DNA from: a bacterium SCSIO 12827
GTDB lineage: Bacteria > Pseudomonadota > Alphaproteobacteria > Rhodospirillales > Casp-alpha2
Reading direction: 5' to 3'
DNA: 64,000 nucleotides
Assembly: GCA_024397995.1 (NCBI GenBank)
Contig: CP073746.1
Coordinates: 806,001-870,000, forward strand
In this document: one piece after another, positions 54,159 through 63,964 of the stretch
Position numbering within the stretch: position 1 is the stretch's first letter
Layout: each line of letters begins with the position of its first letter
Notes under the pieces: model-generated
Told to the model about the DNA's origin: nothing
Database searches by the model: none
What the model saw: only the letters and a program-made list of their open reading frames with translations
Translations under genes and position numbers: made by a program

Positions 54159-56102
54159 GTGACGGTGGGCAAACAAAATCACGACGACGACACGGCGGAC
54201 ACGGACATGCCGGCGGCTTCGATCTCCCGGGGGGCGGAGGTCATCGCCCGCCATCTGAAGACCCTGCCCAACACGCCCGGGGTCTACCGCATGATCGCCG
54301 TCGACGGCGCCGTGCTCTACGTCGGCAAGGCGAAGGATTTGAAAAAGCGGGTCGCGGCCTATACGGCGCCGGACCGCCAGCCGACCCGCATCCGCCGCAT
54401 GATCGCGCTGACCATGGACATGGAGTTCGTGACCACGGCGACCGAGGCGGAGGCCCTGCTGCTTGAATCCAATCTGATCAAGCGCTACGCGCCGCGCTAC
54501 AACATCCTTTTGCGTGACGACAAATCCTTCCCCTACATCCTGGTCACGGGCGACCACGACTATCCCCAGGTGGTGAAATACCGGGGGGCGAAATCGCGGC
54601 CGGGCGACTACTTCGGGCCATTCGCTTCCGTTTGGGCGGTCAATGACGCGCTCAACGTGCTGCAACGGGCATTTCTGCTGCGTTCGTGTTCGGACAACGT
54701 CTTTTCCGGGCGCACCAGACCTTGCCTGCTGTATCAGATCAAACGCTGTTCGGCGCCTTGCGTCGGGCGCATTTCCAAGGACGATTACGCCGATCTTGTC
54801 GGCCAGGCGCGGGATTTCCTGACCGGTGGCTCCAGGGCCGTGCAGGCCAACCTGTCCAAGCGCATGCAGGCGGCGTCGGACGCGTTGGAGTTCGAATTGG
54901 CGGCCCAGTACCGCGACCGCATCCAGGCCATGACCCGCATTCAGGCCCATCAGGATATCAATCTCCGCACCGTCGGCGACGCCGACGTGATCGCCGCCCA
55001 TCGCCAGAGCGGGCAGACCTGCGTGCAGGTGTTCTTCTTCCGCACGGGCGCCAATTTCGGCAATCGGGCCTATTTCCCCAGCCACGGCCCCGACGACGAC
55101 ATGGGCGACGTACTGGAAGCCTTCCTGGGCCAGTTCTATGCCCGCGCACAGCCGCCCAAAACGGTGATCCTCAGCCATGCCCTGCCCAATCGGGCCTTGG
55201 TCGAGGACGCGCTTTCCGTGCGTGCCGAGCGGCGGGTGCAGATCACGGTCCCGACCCGGGGTGAGAAGCGCAAGGTGGTCGACCATGCGCAGAACAACGC
55301 GAAAGAGGCATTATCGCGCCGCCAGTCGGAAAGTGCCACGCAGCGCAAATTGTTGAACGGGTTGGCCGATGTATTGGGGCTGGAGGCCGCGCCGGATCGT
55401 ATTGAGGTCTATGACAACAGCCATGTCGGCGGCACCAAGGCCGTGGGCGGCATGATCGTGGCCGGCCCGGACGGGTTCGAAAAGGGCGCCTACCGCAAGT
55501 TCAACATCAAGGGGGCGGCCAATGTACCGGACGCCGACGGCAAGACGGGCGAAGGCTTCGCCCCAGGCGACGATTACGCGATGATGCGGGAAGTCCTGAC
55601 CCGGCGGTTTTCCCGGGCGCTCAAGGAAGATCCCGAGCGCGCCGAGGGCCAATGGCCCGACCTGATCCTGATCGACGGCGGCAAGGGGCAGCTTGGCATC
55701 GCCATGGAGGTTTTCCAGGATCTGGGGATCGAAGACGTCGCCCTGGCGGCCATTGCCAAGGGGCCGGACCGTAATGCCGGGCGCGAACACATCTTCATGC
55801 CCGACGGGCGTGAACTGTTGCTGAAACCCCAGGATCCGGTGCTGTATTTCCTGCAGCGCCTGCGTGACGAGGCCCACCGCTTCGCCATCGGCGCCCACCG
55901 TGGCCGCAGGGCCAAGGCGATCCACACCTCACGCCTGGATGATGTGCCGGGCATCGGTGCCCAGCGCAAACGCGCCCTGTTGCATCATTTCGGCCATGCC
56001 AAGGCGGTGGAGGAGGCGCGACCTGAGGATATCGCCGCCGTCGACGGCATTTCCAAGTCGATGGCGCGTAAAATCTATGACTGGTTTCATCCCGACGACT
56101 GA
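54159..56102 (+). CDS. uvrC: excinuclease ABC subunit C
   Basis: A 647-residue nucleotide-excision-repair endonuclease. The GIY-YIG domain shows PGVYRM and VLYVGKAKDLKKRV; a UvrBC region follows (ELAAQYRDRIQAM), then the RNase-H-like part (EVYDNSHVGGTKAVGGMIV, LILIDGGKGQLG) and a C-terminal helix-hairpin-helix (VPGIGAQRKRALL). The GTG start has GAGG ahead of it. The end is close to pgsA. Confidence 0.96.
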   Translation: MTVGKQNHDDDTADTDMPAASISRGAEVIARHLKTLPNTPGVYRMIAVDGAVLYVGKAKDLKKRVAAYTAPDRQPTRIRRMIALTMDMEFVTTATEAEALLLESNLIKRYAPRYNILLRDDKSFPYILVTGDHDYPQVVKYRGAKSRPGDYFGPFASVWAVNDALNVLQRAFLLRSCSDNVFSGRTRPCLLYQIKRCSAPCVGRISKDDYADLVGQARDFLTGGSRAVQANLSKRMQAASDALEFELAAQYRDRIQAMTRIQAHQDINLRTVGDADVIAAHRQSGQTCVQVFFFRTGANFGNRAYFPSHGPDDDMGDVLEAFLGQFYARAQPPKTVILSHALPNRALVEDALSVRAERRVQITVPTRGEKRKVVDHAQNNAKEALSRRQSESATQRKLLNGLADVLGLEAAPDRIEVYDNSHVGGTKAVGGMIVAGPDGFEKGAYRKFNIKGAANVPDADGKTGEGFAPGDDYAMMREVLTRRFSRALKEDPERAEGQWPDLILIDGGKGQLGIAMEVFQDLGIEDVALAAIAKGPDRNAGREHIFMPDGRELLLKPQDPVLYFLQRLRDEAHRFAIGAHRGRRAKAIHTSRLDDVPGIGAQRKRALLHHFGHAKAVEEARPEDIAAVDGISKSMARKIYDWFHPDD

Positions 56103-56195
56103 TGTGGTTGAATGCGTTCCGCTGGTTGTCGCCCGCATTGGGGTGGGATGATCGGTGCGGGGGCGGTGGTGCCGCATGGAATTCAGCGCCTCGCG

Positions 56196-56825
56196 ATGGA
56201 GACGTTCTTGCTGACCCAATTACCCAATCTGTTGACCTTGTCACGCATCGCCGCCATTCCGGTGGTGGTTTGTCTGATGCTGTTTATCGAGGCCCCCTTG
56301 GGCAATTGGCTGGCCTTTGCCGTCTATTGCTATGCCTCCATCACCGATTTCTTCGACGGCTATCTGGCCCGTGCCTGGGATCTGCAGTCGTCCCTGGGCC
56401 GGTTTCTCGATCCCATCGCCGATAAGCTGCTGATTTCTGCGCTTCTGTTGGCGCTGGTCGGGGTTGATCGCTTCAACGGAATCCATATCCTGCCGGCGGC
56501 GGTCATCCTGTGCCGTGAAATCCTGGTTTCGGGCCTGCGCGAATTTCTCGCCTCGGCCCGGGTCGGCCTGCCTGTCTCGACCCTGGCGAAATGGAAAACC
56601 ACGGTACAGATCCTGGCCCTGGGATTCCTCATCGTCGGCCCGGCGGGCCCCGATTTCGGACCGCTTTCGACAACCGAGGTGGGCGTTTACGGCCTGTGGA
56701 TCGCAGCCCTTTTGACGCTCGTCACCGGGTTCGACTATCTGATCGCGGGACTGCGCCATATCCGCCGCGCCGATAGCGCCCCGCCAGCCGCGCCGGGCGG
56801 CACGCAAGGCGCTGAAAACCGTTGA
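56196..56825 (+). CDS. pgsA: CDP-diacylglycerol-glycerol-3-phosphate phosphatidyltransferase
   Basis: A 209-residue membrane enzyme making phosphatidylglycerol phosphate. The CDP-alcohol transferase motif D-x2-DG-x2-AR-x8-G-x3-D-x3-D is intact (ITDFFDGYLARAW...GRFLDPIADK). NLLTLSRIAAIPVVV is the usual opening. The ATG at 56196 is chosen over 56112 because it begins the conserved sequence. Confidence 0.94.
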   Translation: METFLLTQLPNLLTLSRIAAIPVVVCLMLFIEAPLGNWLAFAVYCYASITDFFDGYLARAWDLQSSLGRFLDPIADKLLISALLLALVGVDRFNGIHILPAAVILCREILVSGLREFLASARVGLPVSTLAKWKTTVQILALGFLIVGPAGPDFGPLSTTEVGVYGLWIAALLTLVTGFDYLIAGLRHIRRADSAPPAAPGGTQGAENR

Positions 56826-56910
56826 ATTTTGTGTCATTCTAACCAATATCAACGGCCTTCCGGTGGCGCTCGGCCCGGTAGGCAGGAAACATCCAAGGGG
56901 AAATGGCGGC

Positions 56911-57456
56911 ATGAAGGTATTCGGCCTGGTCGGATGGAGCGGCAGTGGTAAAACGACCCTGCTGGTGCGTCTGATCCCGGAACTGACGTCGCGGGGGCTC
57001 ACGGTTTCGACCATGAAGCACACCCACCACAATTTCGACATCGACCAGAAGGGCAAGGATTCCTACGAGCACCGCGCGGCGGGGGCCACGGAAGTCATGC
57101 TGACATCGGGCAAGCGCTGGGTCCTGCAACGGGAACTGCGCGACGAGGGTGAGCCCGACATGGACAGCCTGATCCGGCGCATGGCACCGGTCGACCTGGT
57201 CCTGATCGAGGGCTTCAAGCGCCATCGCCACGACAAGATGGAAGTGTTCCGCGCCGAAGTGGGGAAGGGACTGATCGCCGCCGATGACGACACTATCGTC
57301 GCCGTGGCCTCGGACGGGGCGGTCGCGGGCGTGACCTGCCCGGTCCTCGACATCAACGACGTTAGCGCAATCGCCGATTTCATCATCGCCCATTGCGGCC
57401 TGACGGCCTCGGCCGCCCAGGGGCAGCCGGGCAAGGTAAGCCATGGCGCAGCTTAA
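56911..57456 (+). CDS. mobB: molybdopterin-guanine dinucleotide biosynthesis adaptor MobB
   Basis: A 181-residue GTP-binding protein. The P-loop is GWSGSGKTTLL; VSTMKHTHHNFDIDQKGKDS and LVLIEGFKRHRHDKMEVFR are family signatures. AAGGGG precedes the ATG at 56911. It overlaps moeA by 14 bases, so the Mo-cofactor genes form one operon. Confidence 0.94.
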   Translation: MKVFGLVGWSGSGKTTLLVRLIPELTSRGLTVSTMKHTHHNFDIDQKGKDSYEHRAAGATEVMLTSGKRWVLQRELRDEGEPDMDSLIRRMAPVDLVLIEGFKRHRHDKMEVFRAEVGKGLIAADDDTIVAVASDGAVAGVTCPVLDINDVSAIADFIIAHCGLTASAAQGQPGKVSHGAA

Positions 57457-58708
57457 GGACGATTGTTTCGCCTTCGACGGCGGCCTGATGCCCGTCGATG
57501 ATGCGCTTGCGATCCTGGCCGGGCGCATTGCCTGCGTCCTCGGCACGGAAGAGGTTCCGCTGCGTCAGGCCCTGGGCCGTATCCTGGCCGAGGATGTGGT
57601 TGCCCCCCGCAACGTGCCGCCACATGACAATTCGGCCGTCGATGGCTATGCGGTCTATCATGCGGATTTGAACCCCGACGGTGAGACGCGCCTGCCCGTG
57701 GCCGGTCGGATCGCCGCCGGCCATCCGCTAAGCGGACCGGCCGAACGCGGCAAGGCTTATCAAATCTTCACCGGCGCCCCCATGCCGGCGGGCGCCGACG
57801 GCGGGCCGGACACGGTCTTCATGGCGGAAGATGCAGAAGCCGTGGGCGATGCCGTCGTCCTGCCCCAGGGCCTGAAGAAGGGATCGAACCGGCGGTTCGC
57901 CGGCGAGGACGTGAAGCAGGGGGATGTGATTTTGCGCGCCGGGCAGCGCCTGCGCGCCCAGGAAATCGGCCTGGCGGCCTCGGTCGGGCGGGGCAACCTG
58001 GCCGTGCGGAAAAACCTGCGTGCGGCCGTGTTCTCGACCGGGGACGAGGTTCGTGACCCGGCCGATGACGCCCCCGAGGGCTGCATCTTCGACGCCAACC
58101 GCTACACGATCATGAGCCTGCTGGACGGGCTCGGCTGTGCCGTCACGGACTTGGGCATTCTGCCCGATAATCCAGAGGCCATCGCCAAGGCCCTGACGGC
58201 GGCCGAGGCGGGGCATGATCTGCTGATTACCTCGGGCGGCGTGTCGGCCGGCGAGGAAGACCATGTGAAGGCTGCCGTGGAACGCCGGGGCAGCATCCAT
58301 TTCTGGCGTCTGGCGATCAAGCCGGGGCGACCCGTGGCCCTGGGCCAGGTCGGCGACACCGCCTTTGTCGGCCTGCCGGGCAACCCGGTCGCGGCCATGG
58401 TCACCTTCATGCTGATCGCGCGGCCATTGATCATGATGCTGTCGGGCGCGGCGGAGACGGACGCCCCCCGCTTTGCGGTCAAGGCCGGTTTTCCCTACAA
58501 GAAAAAGACCGGGCGGCGGGAATGGGCGCGGGCCAAGCTGGTGCGAAACGGCGGCGGCATGCTGGTCGCGGAAAAACACCATTCGTCGGGGGCGGGTATA
58601 TTGACCTCCATGGTCGATGCCGACGGCCTGGTCGAATTGCCGGAAGAATTGACCGAACTGAAAGAGGGTGCGACCGTGGATTTCCTGCCGTTCCGTGAGG
58701 TGACCTGA
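57443..58708 (+). CDS. moeA: molybdopterin molybdenumtransferase
   Basis: A 421-residue enzyme inserting molybdate into adenylyl-molybdopterin. Signatures: PPHDNSAVDGYAV, IFTGAPMPAGAD, STGDEV, SGGVSAGEEDHV and VGLPGNPVAAMVTFML. It overlaps mobB and abuts moaD directly. Confidence 0.96.
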   Translation: MAQLKDDCFAFDGGLMPVDDALAILAGRIACVLGTEEVPLRQALGRILAEDVVAPRNVPPHDNSAVDGYAVYHADLNPDGETRLPVAGRIAAGHPLSGPAERGKAYQIFTGAPMPAGADGGPDTVFMAEDAEAVGDAVVLPQGLKKGSNRRFAGEDVKQGDVILRAGQRLRAQEIGLAASVGRGNLAVRKNLRAAVFSTGDEVRDPADDAPEGCIFDANRYTIMSLLDGLGCAVTDLGILPDNPEAIAKALTAAEAGHDLLITSGGVSAGEEDHVKAAVERRGSIHFWRLAIKPGRPVALGQVGDTAFVGLPGNPVAAMVTFMLIARPLIMMLSGAAETDAPRFAVKAGFPYKKKTGRREWARAKLVRNGGGMLVAEKHHSSGAGILTSMVDADGLVELPEELTELKEGATVDFLPFREVT

Positions 58709-58972
58709 ATGACCGCGCCCGTAAAACTGCTGTATTTCGCTTGGCTGCGTGAAAAAGCCGGGGTCGGGGAGGAAGACGTCCAGCCGCCGGTGACGGTTAC
58801 GACCGTGGCTCAGCTTATTGACTGGCTGGAAGCACAGGGCGGCGGCCGCGCCGAGGCCTTCGCCGACCGTAAGGTCGTGCGTGTCGCCGTGAACCAGGAA
58901 TATGTTAGTCTGAATCATCCCGTGACGGCGGGCGACGAGGTCGCGTTCTTTCCGCCGGTGACGGGCGGCTGA
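58709..58972 (+). CDS. moaD: molybdopterin synthase sulfur-carrier subunit
   Basis: An 87-residue ubiquitin-like protein ending in GG (PPVTGG), which is thiocarboxylated to carry sulfur. VKLLYFAWLREKAG is the usual opening. It starts immediately after the moeA stop and precedes moaE. Confidence 0.95.
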   Translation: MTAPVKLLYFAWLREKAGVGEEDVQPPVTVTTVAQLIDWLEAQGGGRAEAFADRKVVRVAVNQEYVSLNHPVTAGDEVAFFPPVTGG

Positions 58973-58989
58973 CAGGGCAAGGCGAACCC

Positions 58990-59460
58990 ATGATCCGCGT
59001 GCAGACCGAAGATTTTGACCTGGGTGCTGAACTGAAGGCGTTGACCGCCGGCAATCACGGCATCGGCGGCCTGTGTTCCTTCGTCGGCCTGGTCCGCGAC
59101 ATGGCGGGCGGTGAGGCGATCGGCGCCATGACCCTCGAACACTACCCCGGCATGACGGAAAAGGAGTTGGCGCGCATCGAGGCCGAGGCCCTGACGCGCT
59201 GGCCGCTCGACGCAACCCTGATCATCCATCGTTACGGGCGGCTGGAGCCGGGCGATCAGATCGTTCTGGTCGCCGCCGCGTCGGCCCACCGCGAGGCGGC
59301 GTTCGAGGCCTGCCATTTCCTGATCGATTTCCTCAAGACCAAGGCGCCGTTCTGGAAGCTGGAAGGCACGCCCGGCGGCGGCCAATGGGTCGATGCCCGC
59401 GATTCCGATGATGCGGCGACCCAGCGCTGGATGCAATCTTCCGGGAAGGCGGCCGAGTGA
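58990..59460 (+). CDS. moaE: molybdopterin synthase catalytic subunit
   Basis: A 156-residue enzyme forming molybdopterin with MoaD. Characteristic parts are GGLCSFVGLVRD, LEHYPGMTEKEL, HRYGRLEPGDQIV, and FLIDFLKTKAPFWKLE with the active Lys residues. It overlaps the HAD gene by four bases. Confidence 0.95.
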   Translation: MIRVQTEDFDLGAELKALTAGNHGIGGLCSFVGLVRDMAGGEAIGAMTLEHYPGMTEKELARIEAEALTRWPLDATLIIHRYGRLEPGDQIVLVAAASAHREAAFEACHFLIDFLKTKAPFWKLEGTPGGGQWVDARDSDDAATQRWMQSSGKAAE

Positions 59461-60164
59461 CGACCGGGACGCCCGCCGCCAGTGTCGACCCGCGGGACAT
59501 CGATGCGGTGTTTTTCGATTTCGACGGCGTGCTGGTCGAATCCAACGAGGTCAAGATCGAAGCCTTCCGCCGCCTGTACGAACCCTTCGGAACCGACGTG
59601 GTCGATCAGGTTATCGCCGAACATGTCCGCCACGAAGGAGTGTCGCGGGTGGTTAAGCTGGAACGCTTTCACCGGGAATTTCTCGGCATTGTCTTGGACG
59701 AAGACGGTCTTGCCGATCTAGCGCAGACCTATTCCGAGATGGTTGAGGACGTCGTGGTCGCCTGCGAGGCCGTGCCGGGCGCGGTCGAGGCATTGGACAC
59801 CTGGGCCAAACATTGCCCGCTTTACGTGGTGTCAGGTACACCCCAGGACGAACTGCGCCGCATCGCCCAGCGCCGGGGCTTGGATGGATACTTTGCTACC
59901 GTGTTCGGATCGCCCCGCGTCAAGCCGGACATTGTCGGGGACGAGCTTTCGCGGATCGGGGTTCAGGCGGATCGTGTTTTGTTCGTCGGCGATTCCCTGA
60001 CCGATTATAATTGTGCGGTGGCCGTCGGCACCCGCTTTCTTGGGCGTGTGCCGCCCTGGCGACAAAGCCGGTTCCCGGATGATACCGAGGTCACCCCGGA
60101 TATGTGGTCCCTGGCTTTGGCCGGAGGGTCGTCGGCCCGGTCGCAGGCGGAGGCCGAGGGATGA
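59457..60164 (+). CDS. HAD-family hydrolase
   Basis: A 235-residue phosphatase-like protein. HAD motifs are FFDFDGVLVES (nucleophile Asp), VVSGTP, the Lys in SPRVKPDIV and FVGDSLTDYNCA. It resembles phosphoglycolate phosphatase or beta-phosphoglucomutase types; the substrate is not readable. GTG start, overlapping moaE. It overlaps the next gene by four bases. Confidence 0.87.
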   Translation: MTTGTPAASVDPRDIDAVFFDFDGVLVESNEVKIEAFRRLYEPFGTDVVDQVIAEHVRHEGVSRVVKLERFHREFLGIVLDEDGLADLAQTYSEMVEDVVVACEAVPGAVEALDTWAKHCPLYVVSGTPQDELRRIAQRRGLDGYFATVFGSPRVKPDIVGDELSRIGVQADRVLFVGDSLTDYNCAVAVGTRFLGRVPPWRQSRFPDDTEVTPDMWSLALAGGSSARSQAEAEG

Positions 60165-60991
60165 GCGCCGCCGACGATCCGGATCGGGTCTACCATCCAC
60201 CCAAGGCTTATAAGAATGAGCGGTTCCTGAATTCCCAGAGCGCCAGGAGTGTGCGCATCCTGTCGGAATATGTCGAGCCCGCGGCACGCTTCAGCGCCCT
60301 CGACGTGGCCGATACGGTGGTTTTTTTCGGCTCGGCCCGTATTCTGCCCCGGGACGAAGCCGAACGCCGCCTGCAGGCGGCCCGCGAACACGGCGGCGAC
60401 GTTGCCCGTGCCGAAATGGCATTGGAAATGTCGCGGTATTACGAGGATGCCCGCGAACTGGCCCGGCGTCTGACCGAATGGTCGAAGGGGTTGGAAGACA
60501 AGCACAAGCGTTTCATCGTGTGTTCCGGCGGCGGGCCGGGGATCATGGAGGCCGCCAACCGGGGCGCCTCGGAAGCCAAGGGCATCAATATCGGGCTGGG
60601 CATTTCACTGCCCCACGAACAGCACGCCAACCCCTATATCACCCGCGAACTGGCCTTTGAATTCCACTACTTCTTCATGCGTAAGCTGTGGTTCATGTAT
60701 CTCGCCAAGGCGCTGATCGTGTTTCCCGGCGGCTTCGGGTCTTTGGATGAACTGTTCGAAACCCTGACCTTGATCCAGACTGGCAAGATCAAGAAGCATA
60801 TGCCGGTCATCCTTTACGGCCGCGATTTCTGGGACGAGGTGCTGAACCTGGATGCATTGGTGAAGTACGGTACGATCAATGCTGAGGATGTCGACCTGTT
60901 GCATGTGGTCGATACGGTCGATGATGCCTTCACCTATATTACCGGTGAATTGTCCAAGAGCCTGGAAGCCCCGAAAGGGCCGGAACTCTAG
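60161..60991 (+). CDS. LOG-family (TIGR00730-like) nucleotide hydrolase
   Basis: A 276-residue Rossmann-fold protein. VVFFGSARILP and the phosphoribohydrolase motif PGGFGSLDELFE, with SGGGPGIMEAANRGA, place it in the LOG/TIGR00730 family. The ~80-residue N-terminal extension is longer than in plain LOG enzymes. Family members cleave nucleoside 5'-monophosphates; the true substrate is unknown. GGAGG precedes the ATG at 60161. Confidence 0.88.
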   Translation: MSAADDPDRVYHPPKAYKNERFLNSQSARSVRILSEYVEPAARFSALDVADTVVFFGSARILPRDEAERRLQAAREHGGDVARAEMALEMSRYYEDARELARRLTEWSKGLEDKHKRFIVCSGGGPGIMEAANRGASEAKGINIGLGISLPHEQHANPYITRELAFEFHYFFMRKLWFMYLAKALIVFPGGFGSLDELFETLTLIQTGKIKKHMPVILYGRDFWDEVLNLDALVKYGTINAEDVDLLHVVDTVDDAFTYITGELSKSLEAPKGPEL

Positions 60992-61129
60992 TATTGAGCT
61001 GTTGCGCCGCGTTCTATAACCATCGGCTATATATCAATTTTTAGTCCATCTATCTAAGTTAGCTCATTAATTGGCCGCATCGCCGGGGCCGACGCGCAGA
61101 TAAACGGCGCTCCAGGAGAATTAGACAGA

Positions 61130-62878
61130 ATGTCAGGTGCCAGCCTTTCACGGCTTAGCATTGTATGGAAGATGTTGGCGCCGACACCGCTTGTCGTGCT
61201 GATCAGTCTTGTCGTCGTGCTGTTGATCGTGCCACCCATGGTGCGCACCAATGTCGAGGCCGCCGCCCGCGACGCCGCCCTTGAAACCATCCATCAGTAC
61301 AAAACCGTACGCGGTATCTACAGCCGCAACGTCGTCAGTAAAGTGCTCGCCCATCCGGAATTTTCCGCGACCGTGGAGCACAGCGACAACATCAACGAAA
61401 TTCCACCACCTGCGACGTTCATCCTCGATATCAGCGAGGCCCTGTCGAAAGAAGGTATCTCGCTGAAATTTTACAGTCCCTTTCCCTTTGCCAACCGCGC
61501 CGACCGCGAACTTGATGCCTTCGGCTCCAAGGCTTGGGAGTTATTGTCAGCCAATCCCGAAGCGGTGATTAGCGAAGAGACGAGCATCGACGGCCATCGT
61601 GCCTACCGTGTTGCCGTGGGTGATGTCTTTCGCGAGCAAACCTGTGTGGATTGCCACAACTACCATCCCCTATCGATCCAGAAGGGGTGGAAGTTGGGTG
61701 ACTTGCGCGGCGTGTTCGAGGTGGTTGTCGATGTCGAGCGCCTGTTGGATACGGGCGACAGGGTCAGCCGCTTCGTCATTCTGGCCTTCGTCGCAAGCGG
61801 CTTATTGATTGTTCTGGTCGGCGTGATGATCGGCCGTCCTATCGCACAGCGCCTGAGCGAGATGCGGGGTGCGGTGCAGGCGGTCGCCGATGGGCGATGG
61901 GATGTGGATATCCCGGCATCCGGTTCCAACGACGAGATCGGCGCCTTGGGCGGGGCCTTGAAAGTATTTCGCGAGAACGCCAAGCGGCGCGTCGAGTTGG
62001 AAGAAGAGCAGCTGGATCTGTACAATCAAATCAAATCGCAGATCGTTCTGTTGACGGATACAAACAAATCCATCGAACGGTTCGTGCCGAACACCTTCCT
62101 CAAACTGTTGAATAAAGAAAACGTCATTGACGTCGAACTGGGCGATTACGCGCTGCGTGACATGTCAGTTCTGTTCACGGATATCCGTGATTTCACGACG
62201 CTGTCCGAAACGATGACGCCCAACGACAATTTCAGCTTCATCAACAATTACCTCGGCCGCATGGGGCCGATCATCCGCGACCACAAGGGATTCATCGATA
62301 AGTACATCGGTGATGCGATCATGGCGTTGTTCGATGAACCGGACAATGCGCTGTCGGCGGCCGTGGACATGCTGCAGCGCCTGGAACGCTATAACCAGGA
62401 AGAACGTATCCGCTACGGCCGTGATGCCATCCGTATCGGCATCGGCATCAATACGGGCTCCCTGATGCTCGGCACCATCGGCGAGGAACACCGCATGGAC
62501 GGCACCGTGATCAGTGATGCGGTCAACCTGGCGGCCCGGGTCGAGGGGTTGACGAAAGAATATGGCGTGCCTTTGATCATCACCGACAACACCCTGAATT
62601 CCCTATCGGACCCGGGGCAGTATTTGATCCGACCGTTGGATTCCGTGACGGTCAAAGGCAAGACCAAGCAGGTGGCCGTGTTCGAAGTCCTGGATGGTCT
62701 TTCCGATCATGATCGTGCGGCCAAGGAAGCAACCCTTGAAACCTATCTGGCAGCGATCGCGGCGCTAAAGTCGGGGCATCCGGTTCGCGCCCGGAGATTG
62801 TTCGAGGAATGCCTCGCCGCCAACCCGAACGATACGCCCGTGCGCCTTCATCTGAGCCGGCTGACGGTCGAGGCCTAG
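61130..62878 (+). CDS. membrane adenylate/guanylate cyclase with haem-type sensor domain
   Basis: A 582-residue protein. Helix one is at ~20-38; the periplasmic domain resembles Tll0287/DUF3365 and has a CVDCH c-type haem site at ~173; helix two is at ~203-225; HAMP follows, then a coiled coil and a class III cyclase with FTDIRDFTTLSE and YIGDAIMALF (two metal Asps) and AVNLAARVEGL. This suggests redox or gas sensing coupled to cyclic nucleotide production. There is 138 bases upstream without other genes. Confidence 0.88.
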   Translation: MSGASLSRLSIVWKMLAPTPLVVLISLVVVLLIVPPMVRTNVEAAARDAALETIHQYKTVRGIYSRNVVSKVLAHPEFSATVEHSDNINEIPPPATFILDISEALSKEGISLKFYSPFPFANRADRELDAFGSKAWELLSANPEAVISEETSIDGHRAYRVAVGDVFREQTCVDCHNYHPLSIQKGWKLGDLRGVFEVVVDVERLLDTGDRVSRFVILAFVASGLLIVLVGVMIGRPIAQRLSEMRGAVQAVADGRWDVDIPASGSNDEIGALGGALKVFRENAKRRVELEEEQLDLYNQIKSQIVLLTDTNKSIERFVPNTFLKLLNKENVIDVELGDYALRDMSVLFTDIRDFTTLSETMTPNDNFSFINNYLGRMGPIIRDHKGFIDKYIGDAIMALFDEPDNALSAAVDMLQRLERYNQEERIRYGRDAIRIGIGINTGSLMLGTIGEEHRMDGTVISDAVNLAARVEGLTKEYGVPLIITDNTLNSLSDPGQYLIRPLDSVTVKGKTKQVAVFEVLDGLSDHDRAAKEATLETYLAAIAALKSGHPVRARRLFEECLAANPNDTPVRLHLSRLTVEA

Positions 62879-62988
62879 GCGCGCTTTTTTGCTCGATGCC
62901 GGGGGCGTGCCTGAACTTTGGCCGCGCGCCGCCGCCGGGGAGGATGATCGGAAGGCATCTTTTCTGTGTCTTCCGCCGTCCCGATGGC

Positions 62989-63888
62989 CTATTCCGCCGC
63001 GGCGCTTTCCGTCTTCTTGCCGACGGTTTTTTCATAGTCCTCGATCAGCCAATGAGTGATCTGGCCCGGCGTGAAGGTCATGTCGTCGATCTGGCCGACG
63101 GGTGTTACTTCGGCGGCGGAGCCGGTGAGGAAGATTTCCGTCGCCTTTTTCAGCTCGTCCGGGAAGATCGCCCGCTCAATGACCTCAATCCCCCGGGCCT
63201 TGGCCAGGGCGATCACGGTTTGACGGGTGATGCCGTTGAGGAAGCAATCCGGCGTCGGCGTGTGCAGTTTGCCGTCGCCGAAGGAAATGAAGATGTTCGC
63301 CCCCGTGGCCTCGGCCACTTGGCCGCGGTAGTCCAGCATCAGGGCATCCTGGCAGCCGTGCGATTCCGCCGTATGCTTGGATAGGGTGCAGATCATATAC
63401 AGGCCCGCGGCCTTGGCGTGAACCGGCGCACATTCAGGTGCCGGACGACGCCAGGTCGAGGTTTCCAGCTTGATGCCTTTTTCGCGCAATTCCGGCGAAA
63501 AGTAGCTGGGCCAATCCCAGGCGGCGATGGCGACGTTGATGCGGTTCTGTTGGGCCGACACACCCATCATTTCCGATCCGCGCCAGGCGACCGGGCGGAT
63601 GTAGCCGTCGACGATGCCGTTTTTGGTGCAGGCGTCGATGCAGGCCTGGTCGATCTCTTCCACCGTGTAGGGGATTTTGAAGCCCAGGGTTTGCGCGGAA
63701 TAGAACAACCGTTCCGTATGTTCGCGCAGCTTGAAGATTTGCCCCGAGTACATGCGTTCGCCTTCGAACACACAAGAGCCGTAATGCAGGCCGTGGGTCA
63801 GGACATGGACGCGGGCGTCCCGCCAATCGACCCATTCCCCATTGAACCAGATCAGACCGTCGCGGTCGTCGAAGGTAGCAGTTGCCAT
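62989..63888 (-). CDS. ilvE: branched-chain amino acid aminotransferase
   Basis: A 299-residue PLP enzyme of class IV. HVLTHGLHYGSCVFEGERMY, the region with the PLP Lys (HAKAAGLY), DALMLDYRGQVAEATGANIF and FLTGSAAEVTPV are family signatures. The ATG at 63888 is chosen; the frame opens at 63945. It makes valine, leucine and isoleucine. It converges with the cyclase gene. Confidence 0.95.
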   Translation of the reverse strand: MATATFDDRDGLIWFNGEWVDWRDARVHVLTHGLHYGSCVFEGERMYSGQIFKLREHTERLFYSAQTLGFKIPYTVEEIDQACIDACTKNGIVDGYIRPVAWRGSEMMGVSAQQNRINVAIAAWDWPSYFSPELREKGIKLETSTWRRPAPECAPVHAKAAGLYMICTLSKHTAESHGCQDALMLDYRGQVAEATGANIFISFGDGKLHTPTPDCFLNGITRQTVIALAKARGIEVIERAIFPDELKKATEIFLTGSAAEVTPVGQIDDMTFTPGQITHWLIEDYEKTVGKKTESAAAE

Positions 63889-63935
63889 TGTAATATTCTT
63901 TCGTCCATCCGTTTTTCCCAAGAACGATGTTGCGT

Positions 63936-63964
63936 TTATTATCATTCTCAGGCATATAAGTCAA
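63936..63964 (-). promoter_or_regulatory. promoter of ilvE
   Basis: On the minus strand TTGACT (63959-63964) and TAATAA (63936-63941) are 17 bases apart. An imperfect palindrome, GTCAGTGTTATTGAC, overlaps the -35 and may be an operator. Confidence 0.6.
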
